Assembly: GCF_964355755.1 (NCBI RefSeq)
Contig: NC_092671.1
Location: 26,226,070-26,290,069, forward strand
DNA length: 64,000 nt
Source of the DNA: Antedon mediterranea
Lineage: Eukaryota > Echinodermata > Crinoidea > Comatulida > Antedonidae
Direction of reading: 5' to 3'
Part shown: one piece after another, positions 33,771 through 44,816 of the stretch
How positions within the stretch are numbered: the stretch's first letter is position 1
Layout of the letters: the number at the start of each line of letters is the position of its first letter
Notes under the pieces: model-generated
Database searches by the model: none
What the model saw: only the letters and a program-made list of their open reading frames with translations
What the model was told of the DNA's origin: nothing
Made by a program: the position numbers and the translations under genes

Positions 33771-36718
33771 GTTTGTAAAAAATGTAGGCCTACTACATAT
33801 TTTATATTTTGTTAATCGAATATTACACTGTTTCAATATGTTACTCTGACAATAGTCCATTTTACAGACCATACTCACACTATGCTCTGGTATGCTAAGT
33901 ATTCGTTCAGAGGATACGAGGTTTGTTATTTTTTTATGAGAAAGTTTGCCATCAGACAGTATTAGAACTAGGAGTTGTACCCTCTTATATTGGCTATTAG
34001 GCCGAACTTTTTAAAAGATTTCACTCTATCGCTAATGTAGGCCTAGACTTAATAGGTGACATGTGAAATTGTCCTTTGTGCGAATCAGCGTTTTTCAAAA
34101 CAAGCCAGATATTGTTAAATACTTACGTGACTTTAAACTATTACTTACATATTGTATTTAACCTAGCAGGCGGCTAACACGTAAACTTGTTACTTTTGGT
34201 TCCTAATTTTAATCATAGTTGGTAATATTATTCTTTTCCCAACTGTAGTTTTAACTTAGCCTGCATGTTTCAAATTAACAAGACCAGTTTTAGTCAAAAC
34301 AATGTTAGATTAAGACATGTTAAATATTACTTTTTCATGCGTACCTTTAATTAAGTTAAAAATAAAAATAGTTCAGTTAAGGCTTTATTTTTTTAAATTA
34401 AATTGTGTGTATTGATATTGTTTCTTCTCTTCAAAACTTCTTTATACAAAAGTCACTATTAATTATAATAAATAATAATAATAATTGCATAATTTATTTG
34501 ATAAAAAAAATCAATTCGAAACAATATGTTCCAGCTACGATGTATGAGAGATGGAGATTATTATAGGATTAAAAAGTAACTGTCGAATCCTGTCAGCCTA
34601 ATAGGGATAAACATTTCTACACTCAGAATGCTACTATTTCAACTACTTGTCGCATAATAATTATGCGAAAAGTAGAATTAAATCACTGTGGTGTGTGATC
34701 AGTCGAATAAGTATTTTAGAAAATACATACCTCTCCTGGATAAAAACATAAAGTTCGACTAGATTTAATAAATTAATAAAACATTATTGCGACTGCATTT
34801 AGGTTGATTAAACTTTTTTTTAATATTTTATTTAAACATTTACCATTTCAACAATATGGCAGAGCAGTACAAAGCGCTGGTCAACTTGTACGTAAATGCT
34901 CTGCTTTTTTTGTATGAGTCTGTACATATATATATATATATTTTTTTTAAATCAGTAGTTTATTTGCATTTATAATTTCGGTTATATGAATATTTTCTAA
35001 AATTGTAATTTTAACAATCGTTTGACCAGACTGTAACCAAGAAAAGTCTTTGCGAAACTTCGTATACATAGGCCTACATTGTATTTCTTTTTTTTTATTG
35101 AATCAACCAAAAAGAAAATTCACTCCTCCTATGAAATTATTTCAAGGACGTTATCGTAATTAACCAATACAATGTCAAGGATAAACTTGGGTTATGGGTT
35201 ATAATACACAATGGCTTCTTTCAAATTGAATACCTCTTTAATTAAACTGTTTTTATAATAATGTGATGATGATGATGATGATGATTAGTCGCTGGCTTTA
35301 TCGTAATAACTAAAGAAACTGCATACTGATCGCGTGATACTTTTATAAAGAAACAAGAAAATGAATACAATAGTAATAAATGATGGTTCGTATAACTACC
35401 GAATCTGAAATTATTTTTGGAGACTTTTTTCAGATAAACGTTAACGTTTTAAGACATATCCTATTGTGTCATATGTATTCGATTCCAGTTCTTATAAAAG
35501 AATGCTATTATCATTCAACTTCATTAAACTATATACTTCGTCGCTGCTGATAAAGAAACATACATAATGAAGAATCTATTCATTTTCTTTTTTGCAAATA
35601 ATTGTATACGTTGATGTTCCGTTTTGTCAGTCAGTAATGCATAAAAGTAGGTGCTTTTTATAGTACTTAATAGCAATTGATATTTAGGATAAGACATTCT
35701 ATTATCAGTCTATACGACTGATACTATAACTGGACATTATTTTATTGTATATTTATCCATTCATTCGTCATCGGATTGTAACGCAACAAGGCTTGGATCA
35801 ATTTTCTTGCGTTTGACGATTTACTCTTAACTGCTTCGTCTTTCAATTTCAATGTTAAGACCCTGTGGTCTTTTGCTCGAAAATATGAATTTTTGCAAAA
35901 AAATATTGTTAAGTCGCTTCCGTAACAGTTAATTGTTTACTATGGACTAACGACGTCGGGCTAATCGGCGAAGCGAGAAGGATGTTACTACAATATTTGC
36001 AAAACAATGGAAAATGTCATTTAATAATATGATAAATCAAAGACGAAATCACATAATTGCTTATTATGAACTTCTCTAGCAGGTACCCGTCCAGTAAGCC
36101 TCTTATATCTATAGAAATCTATCGGAATGCTATAGTGTTAATTATGCATGTTCAGTTTATTAACGTAAAATGGCAAACATTGAAACCTATTTATTTTTAC
36201 CTATGTTATTAATCAAAAATCTTAATTATAAGGACTTGACCATTCATAGAAGCCTAACGTTTAATTAAAAGTACGTGTCAAATGTAATAAGAGATGCCTT
36301 ATAGTGCCGGATATGGTACAAGAGACTAGGAACCAAATTTTAATGATCTTTGAAACAATTTCTTTTAACAGCAATTAAGTATAACACATATAAATTGATC
36401 CAACGTATTGCCATTGTATTTTGTTGTTTTCTTATATTAATATTATTTTGGAGAAAGTTAAAGTTCAGTTTTGTCATATGATGACTTTTCGCAAATTGTT
36501 CCCACTCTCGTAGGTCATGAAAAATGACGGTTTGAAATTTTAAAAAAAAATCTTAAAACCATGTTCTCGTTAATGCTTTAACCATCGTCAGTGATAAAGA
36601 CAGCGACAAAATGAACCAACAGTAAACGTTTCTAGCTTGCTTAATATACGAATAAAATGTGACATTGTGACTTTGCAATTGTTTACCTTACTATTAATTA
36701 CCCTTTCCGTTACGGAAC
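33771..36718. other. AT-rich stretch, no gene seen
   Basis: Short simple repeats only: a TA run near 34928-34942 and a GAT run at 35262-35284. I see no coding region of note on either strand. Confidence 0.5.
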
Positions 36719-36775
36719 GGTATACGGTTCCGTTTATTAAATCATGAAAATAATTATAACAAATTTACCATTCTG
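36719..36775 (+). repeat. 57-bp direct repeat, copy 1
   Basis: GTTACGGAACGGTATACGGT followed by TCCGTTTATTAAATCATGAA is repeated at 40206-40264, about 3.5 kb away. Its core, CGGAACGGTATACGGTTCCG, is nearly palindromic. The two copies bracket the family-A repeat and both minisatellites. Confidence 0.8.
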
Positions 36776-37186
36776 TGAAGCAGAAAATGTAAATAGGCCT
36801 ACAGCTTAAACAATGTCATTAGACATAAGAGAAAATTATTTATACAAACAATTAATGTTTATGAGTGGAATGGTACAAATAATACCATGAGGTGAATGAT
36901 GATATTTCAATGAGGTGAAGCAAAGTTTGAATATAACCTTTCATCATTCACAGAATGGCATTATTTTTACCATTCCACGAATATAAACATTCATTATTTG
37001 TTTTAAATAACATCTAAATAGATTCCAGTCATTTCAATAAAAGGTATGCCTACATTTGATTCACATCTCAACAGAGTAACATTTTAACATTAAATTTAAC
37101 ATTTCAAAACAATTATATATTAAATTATATTTAAATATTATATTTATTTAGATTTTATAAACACACCTACTGTAGTGTTAATTATT

Positions 37187-37975
37187 TTGATTTGATTTGA
37201 TTTATTCAATATCGGCATAACATAAAAATACAAAAAGAAACAAAAAGCAAGGATTGTCGAAAGCGAACCCAATCACTCTTTAAAGACTTTCCTTTAACAG
37301 AAATAAAATATGACGGGGGGAAAAGGCAAAATAAAGAAAAAAATGATAAAATAAATTTAAATCTAAGACTGAAATCAAACGGAAGAGAGACAAGGAGAGG
37401 AGAAATCAGGAATGGAAATAGTGTTGGAGAAGACTAGTCACAAAATCTCGAAACCAGCCAAGGAGAGCAAGGTCTCTTAAATCTGAGGGAAGACCATTCC
37501 AAAGTTTACAGAATCTAGGAAAAAGTGAGGATTGAAAACAGACAGTTCGAGTAAAGGGTGGCCTGAATAGAAGATCAAAGTGTGACGAGAAATAGAAGAA
37601 AAAAAGGAAGAAACATCGAGATCAATGATAGTGTATAAACATTTGACAACAAAGATAATAGTTTGGAAATCAATTCGAGAAGTCAAAGAATGAAGATGAG
37701 GGAGAGCTAATCTTTCGGCGTAAGTAGGACGTTCAAAGTGTTTACCAGGAAAAGAGTATCTTGTAAGAATGCATTGAGGTTTTTCAAGGAGAGTAACGAC
37801 GAGCGACCAAACAATCCTGGGCCTAGCCAGGCCTATTACTAGACTAGAAAGGCACTGATACATTACGAAACATCGCCAGGCAATTGAAACAGATCTGAGG
37901 TAATTCTGTTTTTTCCAAGGATTCCACGTCTTGTAGAGTTGTTCCCATTCAAAATCATACAAACGATTAAAATCT
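37187..37975 (-). mobile_element. LINE 3' fragment inserted in repeat A
   Basis: On the - strand it holds the C-terminal end of a LINE protein, about 220 bp of 3' UTR, and the tail AATAAATCAAATCAAATCAA. A short-unit tail (AAATC)n, instead of poly-A, is usual in CR1-like LINEs. It is 5'-truncated, and the same sequence is absent from the matching place in repeat A copy 1. Confidence 0.85.
37407..37962 (-). pseudogene. LINE ORF2 C-terminal domain
   Basis: The - strand frame 37962-37477 reads 161 residues typical of the region after the RT core in LINE ORF2. It contains LLEKPQCILTRYSFPGKHFE, then RPTYAERLALPHLHSLTSR, then FVVKCLYTIIDLDVSSFF-S-SRHTL. Such stretches (…ERL..L.L.SL..R…) follow the RT thumb in CR1/Jockey-like elements. 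Near 37490 the frame slips by one base. In the new frame the expected ending follows: VRLWNGLPSDLRD, then LLGWFRDFVTSLLQHYFHS and a stop at 37407-37409. The true C-terminus is thus recovered only after a frameshift. There is no RT catalytic motif, so it is a truncated fossil. The first Met is internal. Confidence 0.82.
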
Positions 37976-38092
37976 AATTTGAATGAGTTTTATGTTCTTT
38001 TTTGGTTAAATAGTGTATACTTTTGCACGCCATGTGACCCACAGTCGTTCAATCAAATGACAGGAATTGATTTAGGTGTTATATAGATACAA

Positions 38093-38499
38093 TAATAAAT
38101 GACGTTCTCCAGATGGAATAAGGATAGGTGAGGATCTATAACATGTCTAGAAGGAAGTGGTACGAAGCAGTTGATAAATATGTCTTTAGAGAATCATAGA
38201 TTTTCTTTTACTAAAACTAACATGCTCACTATGTTATAAAACACTGAGAAAAATGAAATTGAATTCTATTAATAATCTGTAACTGATTTTCATTGACTGA
38301 AGCCATTGAATAATTGAGAAAAGTACGTGTCAAGTACAAGTGTGAATCAAGACTGTCGGCATAACAATATTATTATATATCGTATTGGTTTAAGTAGATA
38401 ACCCTCTACATAAGGTATCATTCATACTAACGGTTACCGTAACTAGGTCACTTACTGTAAGTTGGGCGTGTTACAACCGTTAATTTAGAAAACGCCAGC
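38093..38499. other. Spacer
   Basis: I recognise nothing. Confidence 0.4.
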
Positions 38500-38690
38500 T
38501 AATGTCGAAACAACCGTTAATGTACAATAATCCACCGCTAATGTAGTAAAACATCCAGCTAATGTAGAAACACCAACAGCTTATGTAGTAACTACAAATC
38601 AACACCAGCTAATGTAGAAACGGTCAACAGCTTATGTAGTAACGAAAGCTTATGTAGTTACTATCGCCAGCTAATGTAGAAAATGTTTAC
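38500..38690 (+). repeat. Minisatellite with unit CCAGCTAATGTAGAAAC
   Basis: About ten variants of CCAGCTAATGTAGAAAC / ACAGCTTATGTAGTAAC are spaced 17-30 bp apart. Two forms alternate: GCTAATGTAGAAAC and GCTTATGTAGTAAC. It lies just upstream of an unrelated minisatellite. Confidence 0.85.
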
Positions 38691-38744
38691 AAAAATGTCT
38701 AAATCATGTGCAAATGCATCGATCTTTACTTAGCTATCAGTCTT

Positions 38745-39583
38745 TCCACCTCTCATAAGCAACCAGCTTTCTAAAACGACCACACATCGTAAGCAACTAT
38801 CTCTCTGTTAAGGGAACGCTTTTCATAATCGACCACCTCTCGTAAGGGATGACCTCCTCTAATAAAGGACCGCTTCTCATATTCGACCACCTCTCGTAAG
38901 CGACCACCTCTCTTAACAACCAGACCTCTTGTATATGACAACGTCTTTTTAGGGACCACGACTTCTTTCTCTCTATTAACGGACCGCTTATCATAATCGA
39001 CCATCTCCCATCACAACGACCTCCCGATTGAACGACCACCATCTCTGTTTAGTGACCACTTTTCATAATCGACCACCTCTCTTAACGACCTCCTCTCTTA
39101 ACGACCATACCTTACGTCAGTGACGACTCTTTCAAAGGACCACCTCTCTTAACGACGACACCTTTTATAAGTGACGACCTCTTTTAAAGGACCACCATCT
39201 CTATTAAGGGACTGTTTCTCATAATTAACCACCACTCGGAAGTGATCACCACCTCTTTTAAGGGACCACTTTTTATAATCGACCAGATCTCGTAAGCTAC
39301 TACCACTCTTAACAACCACACCTCTCGTAAGTGACCACCTCCTTATAGGGACCACCTCCAGTAACGACCACCTCTTGTAAATGACCCTCTCTATTGAACG
39401 ACCACCATCTCTGTTAATGGACCGCTTCTGATAATCGACCACCTCTCGTAAGTGACGACCTTTTTTAAAGGACCACCACCTCTATTAAGGAACTGTTTCT
39501 CATAATCGACCATCTCTTATCAAAAACGACATCTCAAAAGTGACCACCTCTATTGAACGACCACCGTCTCTGTTAAGGGATCT
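38745..39583. repeat. Minisatellite with unit CGACCACCTCTCGTAAG
   Basis: Degenerate 16-20-bp units (GACCACCTCTCGTAAGC, GACCACCTCTCTTAAC, GGACCGCTTCTCATAATC) run for about 840 bp. The order reads like a longer composite repeat of three unit types. A last stub at 40187-40205 (GACCACCTCTCTTAC) lies beyond an inserted element. Long - strand frames here are repeat artefacts. The same unit family occurs at 10510-10720. Confidence 0.9.
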
Positions 39584-39584
39584 C

Positions 39585-40186
39585 TTAATAATAATAATAA
39601 GATTTATATAGCGCACATATCCACAAAAATGCTCAAGGCGCTTGTGAAAAACCATGAAAAAACATATAAAAATATAAACCTTGAAACATAAATACTACTG
39701 ATAATTTTGACAAAAACCGAAATAAAACAAGACCAATCGAACCCACATCACTGCTTCCGTTTACTAGCAATTTAAGGTGCATAGACCAGCCAGTACATAA
39801 CTCACAGGTGTTCTCAGTGATGTGGGTATCTAGCTAAACAAATTAAATTGAAACCCAACACAAAGAGCTAGGCCAAAAACAAGGCAGAGCAACCATCACT
39901 GAGAAAGCCTAACAAAAGGCAGTGAGAAATGTAAACAAAGGACTTAAAAACAATGGATACTGAGCCTAGCACATTGATCGAAAAAGATCAAATTTTAAGG
40001 AAAAACAAAAAAACAAGTGTTAAAATCATAAGAATGCTCGACAAGATGTTAGATTAACAAATCCAGAAGAAGGCAATAAAAAAGGTTTTTTTTAAAAAAG
40101 TGAACAATAAAAAGGAAATTAACACTATCCAAGGCAAGCTTATTCAGCGCCAAGCATAGCCCACTTCATGGCTTTCCATGTTGTCA
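39585..40186 (-). mobile_element. Retroelement with (ATT)n tail inserted in the minisatellite
   Basis: The left 98 bp is the reverse complement of 6449-6553: ATT repeats, then GCGCTATATAAATC. The body runs rightwards to about CCATGTTGTCATC, where the minisatellite resumes. So this is a roughly 600-bp copy in reverse, with its 3' tail at the left. A B-box-like GGGTTCGATTGG occurs on the - strand near 39744-39756, which may make it a SINE. No protein is encoded. Confidence 0.75.
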
Positions 40187-40205
40187 TCACTGACCACCTC
40201 TCTTA

Positions 40206-40264
40206 CGTTACGAAACGGTATACGGTTCCGTTTGTTAAATCATGAAAATAATAATTTACCATTC
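40206..40264 (+). repeat. 57-bp direct repeat, copy 2
   Basis: This is the partner of 36719-36775, with one changed base in the first ten (GTTACGAAACGG) and a small deletion after AAAATAAT. It follows the minisatellite stub directly. Confidence 0.8.
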
Positions 40265-40510
40265 TCGAAATGATTCTTGGCGAATTACTGAATGCCCGCT
40301 CCCTAACGTAGAAATGTTACGCCCTTTCTATGACATTCTGATTCAACTTATCATTAATTTTGTTTAACAATGGGTAACGTAACGTAACGTAAAATCACTG
40401 GTTTAGGCCTATTGTAATCCATTGTTCTTTCTCATTGAAACATAAAATAAAGAATTCTCTAGAACAACCTTGGTGACACTGATTATTAAACTTGGAGAGA
40501 AATAGATTCT
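40265..40510. other. Spacer with a short AACGT repeat
   Basis: GTAACGTAACGTAACGTAA lies at about 40374-40392. Nothing else is seen. Confidence 0.5.
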
Positions 40511-40630
40511 AAAGCTCTGTCTACACTATCAACTTTGTTTGACAAAAAAATGTGATATGCCCAAATATGGTAGTGATAAGACATCATCATGTCCAGGCAC
40601 ACCACACTTTTTTGTCATTGTAGAGCTAAT
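40511..40630. mobile_element. MITE family M1, fullest copy
   Basis: It starts AAAGCTCTGTCTACACTATC and ends TTTTTTGTCATTGTAGAGCT. The inside has AAAAAATGTGATATGCCC and GACATCATCATGTCC. The two halves are loosely inverted copies of each other. It defines the family used for 3602, 12880 and 50449. Confidence 0.75.
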
Positions 40631-41460
40631 GATATTTGTTTCTATAATAACCGAAATGGATGAAGAATGCTAGGTAACACAGATTATACATTTATTATCA
40701 ATTGGTTTTGGTTACGTATGGCTACAAAATATATTGATACCAAAATTATAGATAAACCAAAGGTACGTTTTCAAATCTTCTTTTTTATTGTATCTCTAAA
40801 TTGTTAGTCAATTCAAAATTTCTGGAAACAGAAATTGGTGGAACAAAGGTTTTCAAAAACCGATGAATTTGAATCTAATCAAAAAAAATATATTATTGTG
40901 GAAAGAATTGTCATTACATTTATGATTAAAGAACCAATTGGACCCTCTCACCACGGTGTGCATTAAATGTGAAATGGAAATTTTAAAAAGATTAGACAAG
41001 ACAATGTATTTTAATATTCACACCTGTACAAACTACACAAATTTCCATTCATTCATAGGCCTACAATGCTGTTTAAAATGTCAAAGGTTTACTTTTTTTA
41101 ATGAAATGCAAGAAACATTCTTGGTCTTGATTATGTAATTGTAAAACTCCAACTGCAGAATCACTCAATGTGTTGAGGAAGGAGAGCTACCCAAAATTAG
41201 AGAAGGTTTAGAAATAATGGTCGCATTTGTGGAGTATGGAAGGGTATTCCAGTCTCTGGAAACAGTTGGTCTTTAGCCACTTGAACTGAAACTGTAACTG
41301 TAAGTGGAGAACAGTGCCCTGTGGAAATCATGATATATCTGAGACGGGCTTGGATGATTCACATTTACATTTGTTTATAGAATGTGATAAAGTAAAGAAG
41401 TTTTTGTGTATATCGATATGTTTATATACTTAAGGCTACTGGCCTTACGTATTTAACCAG
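40631..41460. other. Non-coding stretch
   Basis: The frame at 40938-41138 has no recognised domain. I see no repeats. Confidence 0.4.
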
Positions 41461-42220
41461 TACAGAAGGAGAAAGACAATTAGAAGAAAAATCTTACTGA
41501 TCTTTAACAACACTATTTCTGAACAAATGACCAAATCTTACTGATCTTAGACAACACCGTTTCTCAACAAATGACCACGTTCAGAGAAGGAGAAAGAACG
41601 AGAAATAGAAAGAGAAGAAAAACCTTACTGATCTTAGACAACACTGTTTCTGAACAAATTATCACGCTTAGAGAAGGAGAAAGAGAAGGAGATGAACAAC
41701 CTTACTGATCTTAGATAACACTGTTTCTGAACAAATGATCACGCTTAGAGAAGGAGAAAGAGAAAAAGAGGAACAACCTTACTGATCTTAGACAACACTG
41801 TTTCTGAATAAATGACCACGCTCAGGGAAGGAGAAAGAGAAGGAGAAAGAGAAGGAGAGGAACAACCTTACTGATCTTACCAACACTGTTTCTGAACAAA
41901 CGCTTAGAGAAGGAGAAAGAGAAGGAGAGGAACAAACCTTACTGATCATAGACAACACTGTTTCTGAACAAATGACCACGCTCAGAGAAGGGGAAAGAGA
42001 AGGAGAAAGAGAAGGAGAGAAACAACCTTACTGATCTTAGACAACACTGTTTCTGAACAAATGACCACGCTTAGAGAAGGAGAAAGAGAAGGAGAGGAAC
42101 AACCTTACTGATCATAGACAACACTGTTTCTGAACAAATGATCACGCTTAGAGAGAAGGAGAATGAGAAGGAGAGGAACAACCTTACTGATCTTAGGCAA
42201 CACTGTTTCTGATAAAACTA
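41461..42220. repeat. Tandem array of a ~77-bp unit with an inner GAGAAG expansion
   Basis: TTACTGATC recurs at about 41494, 41538, 41625, 41702, 41779, 41868, 41939, 42028, 42105 and 42184. Spacings of 77, 77, 79, 89, 89, 87 and 71 differ mostly by multiples of 6. The unit is ACTGATCTTAGACAACACTG, TTTCTGAACAAATGACCACG, then a purine run of GAGAAGGAGAAA. Length change comes from gain or loss of hexamers in the purine run. The first unit is short (44 bp). The frame 41788-41979 is an artefact. Confidence 0.93.
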
Positions 42221-42972
42221 GAATACAGTAACTTTGATTAAAATGATGAACTAAACGTTTGTGTAGATGGAAGCAAGACTGCATACATAAAATAGAAATG
42301 CTGTGGCAAGGAAGCCGTGCATGTGGAAGCCGGGGGTGCTAATGTACCATCTCATTTAATACTTCTGATAAACACATCCCGTTCAACAGTTTAAGATACA
42401 AGACCCACTGTACAGACTATAAACATTCCGTCAACTTCCCTTTACTTTAAGGTGTGTATTAATTAAAATTTTTAATTTGAAAAGTGTTATGCTGTAAAGT
42501 AATAGGTTGTAATATTTTTATTTTTATTTTCAATCTTTCTACATAACAAAAATGGTGTAACAGTGTAACAATAGTGTAATATCAATTCCCAGATTTCTAT
42601 GAGAAGCCCATTTTGCAGTTAGTAAGCCAAGGTTAAATATGTTATGATGGATTGATTTCTTCATAGATCACGAAATCATCGTAACTGTAAATGCATAACA
42701 ATTTGTACTTATCGTCAGCTTGCCAGTTATAGTAAATTATAGATCTTGATGATGTCATTCTCTATTGGTTTCCGGTAAAAAAAAACCATACTGTTTGATA
42801 AAATGAATGTAAAATAAAATGTTTATATCATAATTACTATAATATGAAACATCAGTTGATCTTCTAAAATAGTTTTTTTAGATAGATCTGTTGATGTAGA
42901 TAACTTTCCGTGAATAAAATAAAAAATCCAATATTTTGACCTTGTTTGACCTTTTGACCACATAAACTAACA
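42221..42972. other. AT-rich spacer
   Basis: Nothing is supported. Confidence 0.45.
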
Positions 42973-42976
42973 TTAA

Positions 42977-44360
42977 AGTGGAGCTCCACCCAAAAAATTA
43001 CTATTTTTCATACATTTCAACTATTATTTAAAAATATCATCCCTTATACTTCATATTTTTTTGAATTTTTTTTCAATGAGTACGATTTTCTTGAAAATCA
43101 CGCCTTTTTGCGTTTTGGGGGGATACCTTGTAATTTCCTATTATTTTACATGCAAAAGGGGGGTATATTTGAATAATCCTAAAAAATTCATTTCTTCACC
43201 AAAAAAAAAATGTAAAATGTATATTGATGTAATTTTTCCAGATCTTTCTATTTCTGGTATTTTTATCACGTATACATTGCGCAATTTTGCGTAAATAGAC
43301 ACTTTCCCCCGTTCGGGTCCAAATGGGTTTTTTATTTTGCTAGGGAGTACGATCACGTGACATTTTTCACAATCACACTACTGCAGCTGGCGATCTGTTA
43401 TTTTGTCGCGATGTTATTTTTGACGGGCGAAAAGTATATTAAAACATTCTGAATGTGACCCTATTATGTTTCACAGTGTAATAATGTGATTATGAGACTA
43501 TTACTAAAATGTCAAATTTAACGAGATTTGAGAAAGACGTGGCTATATATTCAATAAAGCTAGGCCTAGGCCTACTAGAGTGTAGGTATGTACCGATGCT
43601 GCTTGGCCTCTAGCTAGGCTAGGCTGACAGCAGTGAAGTTTGTTTTGCTGGCACCCGACCTTGGCCTACCCATGGGCCATGATAGGGTGCCTGAATAGTT
43701 GCTTTTCAGTCAGGTCTAAGCTTGCACATCGCTTTACTACTCTTTACTACTCTTGTTCTGTATACTATAGGATTTTGTGTTTCACAATTCTTAATGTGCG
43801 AGAAAACCCAGGAACGATAAATGGGGCGAAACGACCATGCCTATGAATACATAGGCCTCTAGACAAAAATTCAAGGCTAGCTAGGCTGAGCAGACGGCTG
43901 AGCTAGGCCTAGCCCTAGCTTAAAGTTAAAAGCAATCTGATAAGATTATTATGCTGTTGTTGTACAGTGAAAATCATGAGGTTACATGTAAATTATACTG
44001 ACATTCTTATCGGAAATATTACTTAGGCCTAAACAAATCGTATTAATTGTGTGTATAAAATTTATTCCCCATTTTTCGACACATAATTTACCAAAGGGGA
44101 GACATTTCATCAATGCGTTGACCGGCGACTAAACGCGTCAGTCGCTAAGTGTAACGCGTTTTGCGACGTATTGTAAACTAATAACCCCTAAGTTACTGAA
44201 AAACTGTAATGTGTTAAAAAACACTATTTCCTGACCGATTTTTTAGAAATGAGTTTTTGGAAAATATTTCCGTATTTTCCTGGTTTTTTTTATGCAATCA
44301 CTTTCAATTAAACATACTTAAACATGATATAAGCTGAGAAAGTCTGAGTGTAGCTCCACT
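42977..44360. mobile_element. TIR element flanked by TTAA (non-autonomous)
   Basis: The left end AGTGGAGCTCCAC and right end GTGTAGCTCCACT are inverted repeats of 13 bp with one mismatch. TTAA sits immediately outside both (42973-42976 and 44361-44364), which suits a TTAA-targeting transposase such as piggyBac. The ends do not start CCC/CCT as piggyBac ends usually do, so the superfamily is open. The 1384-bp interior has no transposase. It holds a GC-richer patch near 43290-43420 and several TAGGCCTA words. Confidence 0.65.
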
Positions 44361-44374
44361 TTAAATCCTAAAAA

Positions 44375-44816
44375 TGAAGATGGCATCCACCCTATCATTT
44401 TTGTCACCCCACAAAGTATATATTCAACATGGTTGCCTGCTATTAACAAAAAAATGTGCCCCCCCCCCCCCCACTCCAAACATTTTATAGAGGACTTGGT
44501 TTATTGGCTCTCTCTTCTATAACATGATCTTTTTGTATGGGTACGTACTTAGATTCTATTATTTTATCATACTGATAGGTGGGGCCACAGGCTTGACCGT
44601 CCCCGCCACAGGCGTGACGGTCAAGCCTGTGGCCCCACCTATCAGTATGATAAAATAATATCAGAATAAGATCATGTTATAGTAGAGAGAGCCAATAAAC
44701 CAAGTCCTCTATAAAATGTTTGGAGGTGGGGACGCATTTTTTGTTAATAGCAGGCAACCATGTTGCATGTATACTTTGTGGGGTGACAAAAATGATAGGG
44801 GTGGATGCCATCTTCA
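44375..44816. mobile_element. 442-bp foldback with ~200-bp arms
   Basis: The outer ends TGAAGATGGCATCCACCC and GGGTGGATGCCATCTTCA pair, and pairing continues inwards through CAACATGGTTGCCTGCTATT and ACCAAGTCCTC/GAGGACTTGGT to GGTGGGGCCACAGGCTTGAC. The loop is about CCCGCCACAGGCGT. The left arm has a poly-C run (44459-44472) where the right has GGTGGGGAC, and extra bases near 44535-44560. Arms are otherwise very similar. I found no target duplication. It begins only 11 bp from the TTAA of the preceding element. Frames inside, such as 44716-44968, are not genes. Confidence 0.88.

Larger units (their letters stand above)
36838..38092 (+). repeat. Interspersed repeat family A, copy 2, split by a LINE
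   Basis: The left part, 36838-37186, matches 718-1020 of copy 1, including the hairpin. The right part, 37976-38092, matches about 1195-1285 (CATGTGACCCACA, ATGACAGGAATT, AGGTGTTATATA). The sequence between is an antisense LINE fragment that entered after GTGTTAATTATT. Copy 1 serves as the empty-site reference. Confidence 0.75.

Noticed and set aside
38771-39442. Several reverse-strand ORFs with repeated Arg/Glu-rich peptides
   Set aside because: They translate the CGACCACCTCTCGTAAG minisatellite in different phases. The overlapping frames show that no frame is selected.
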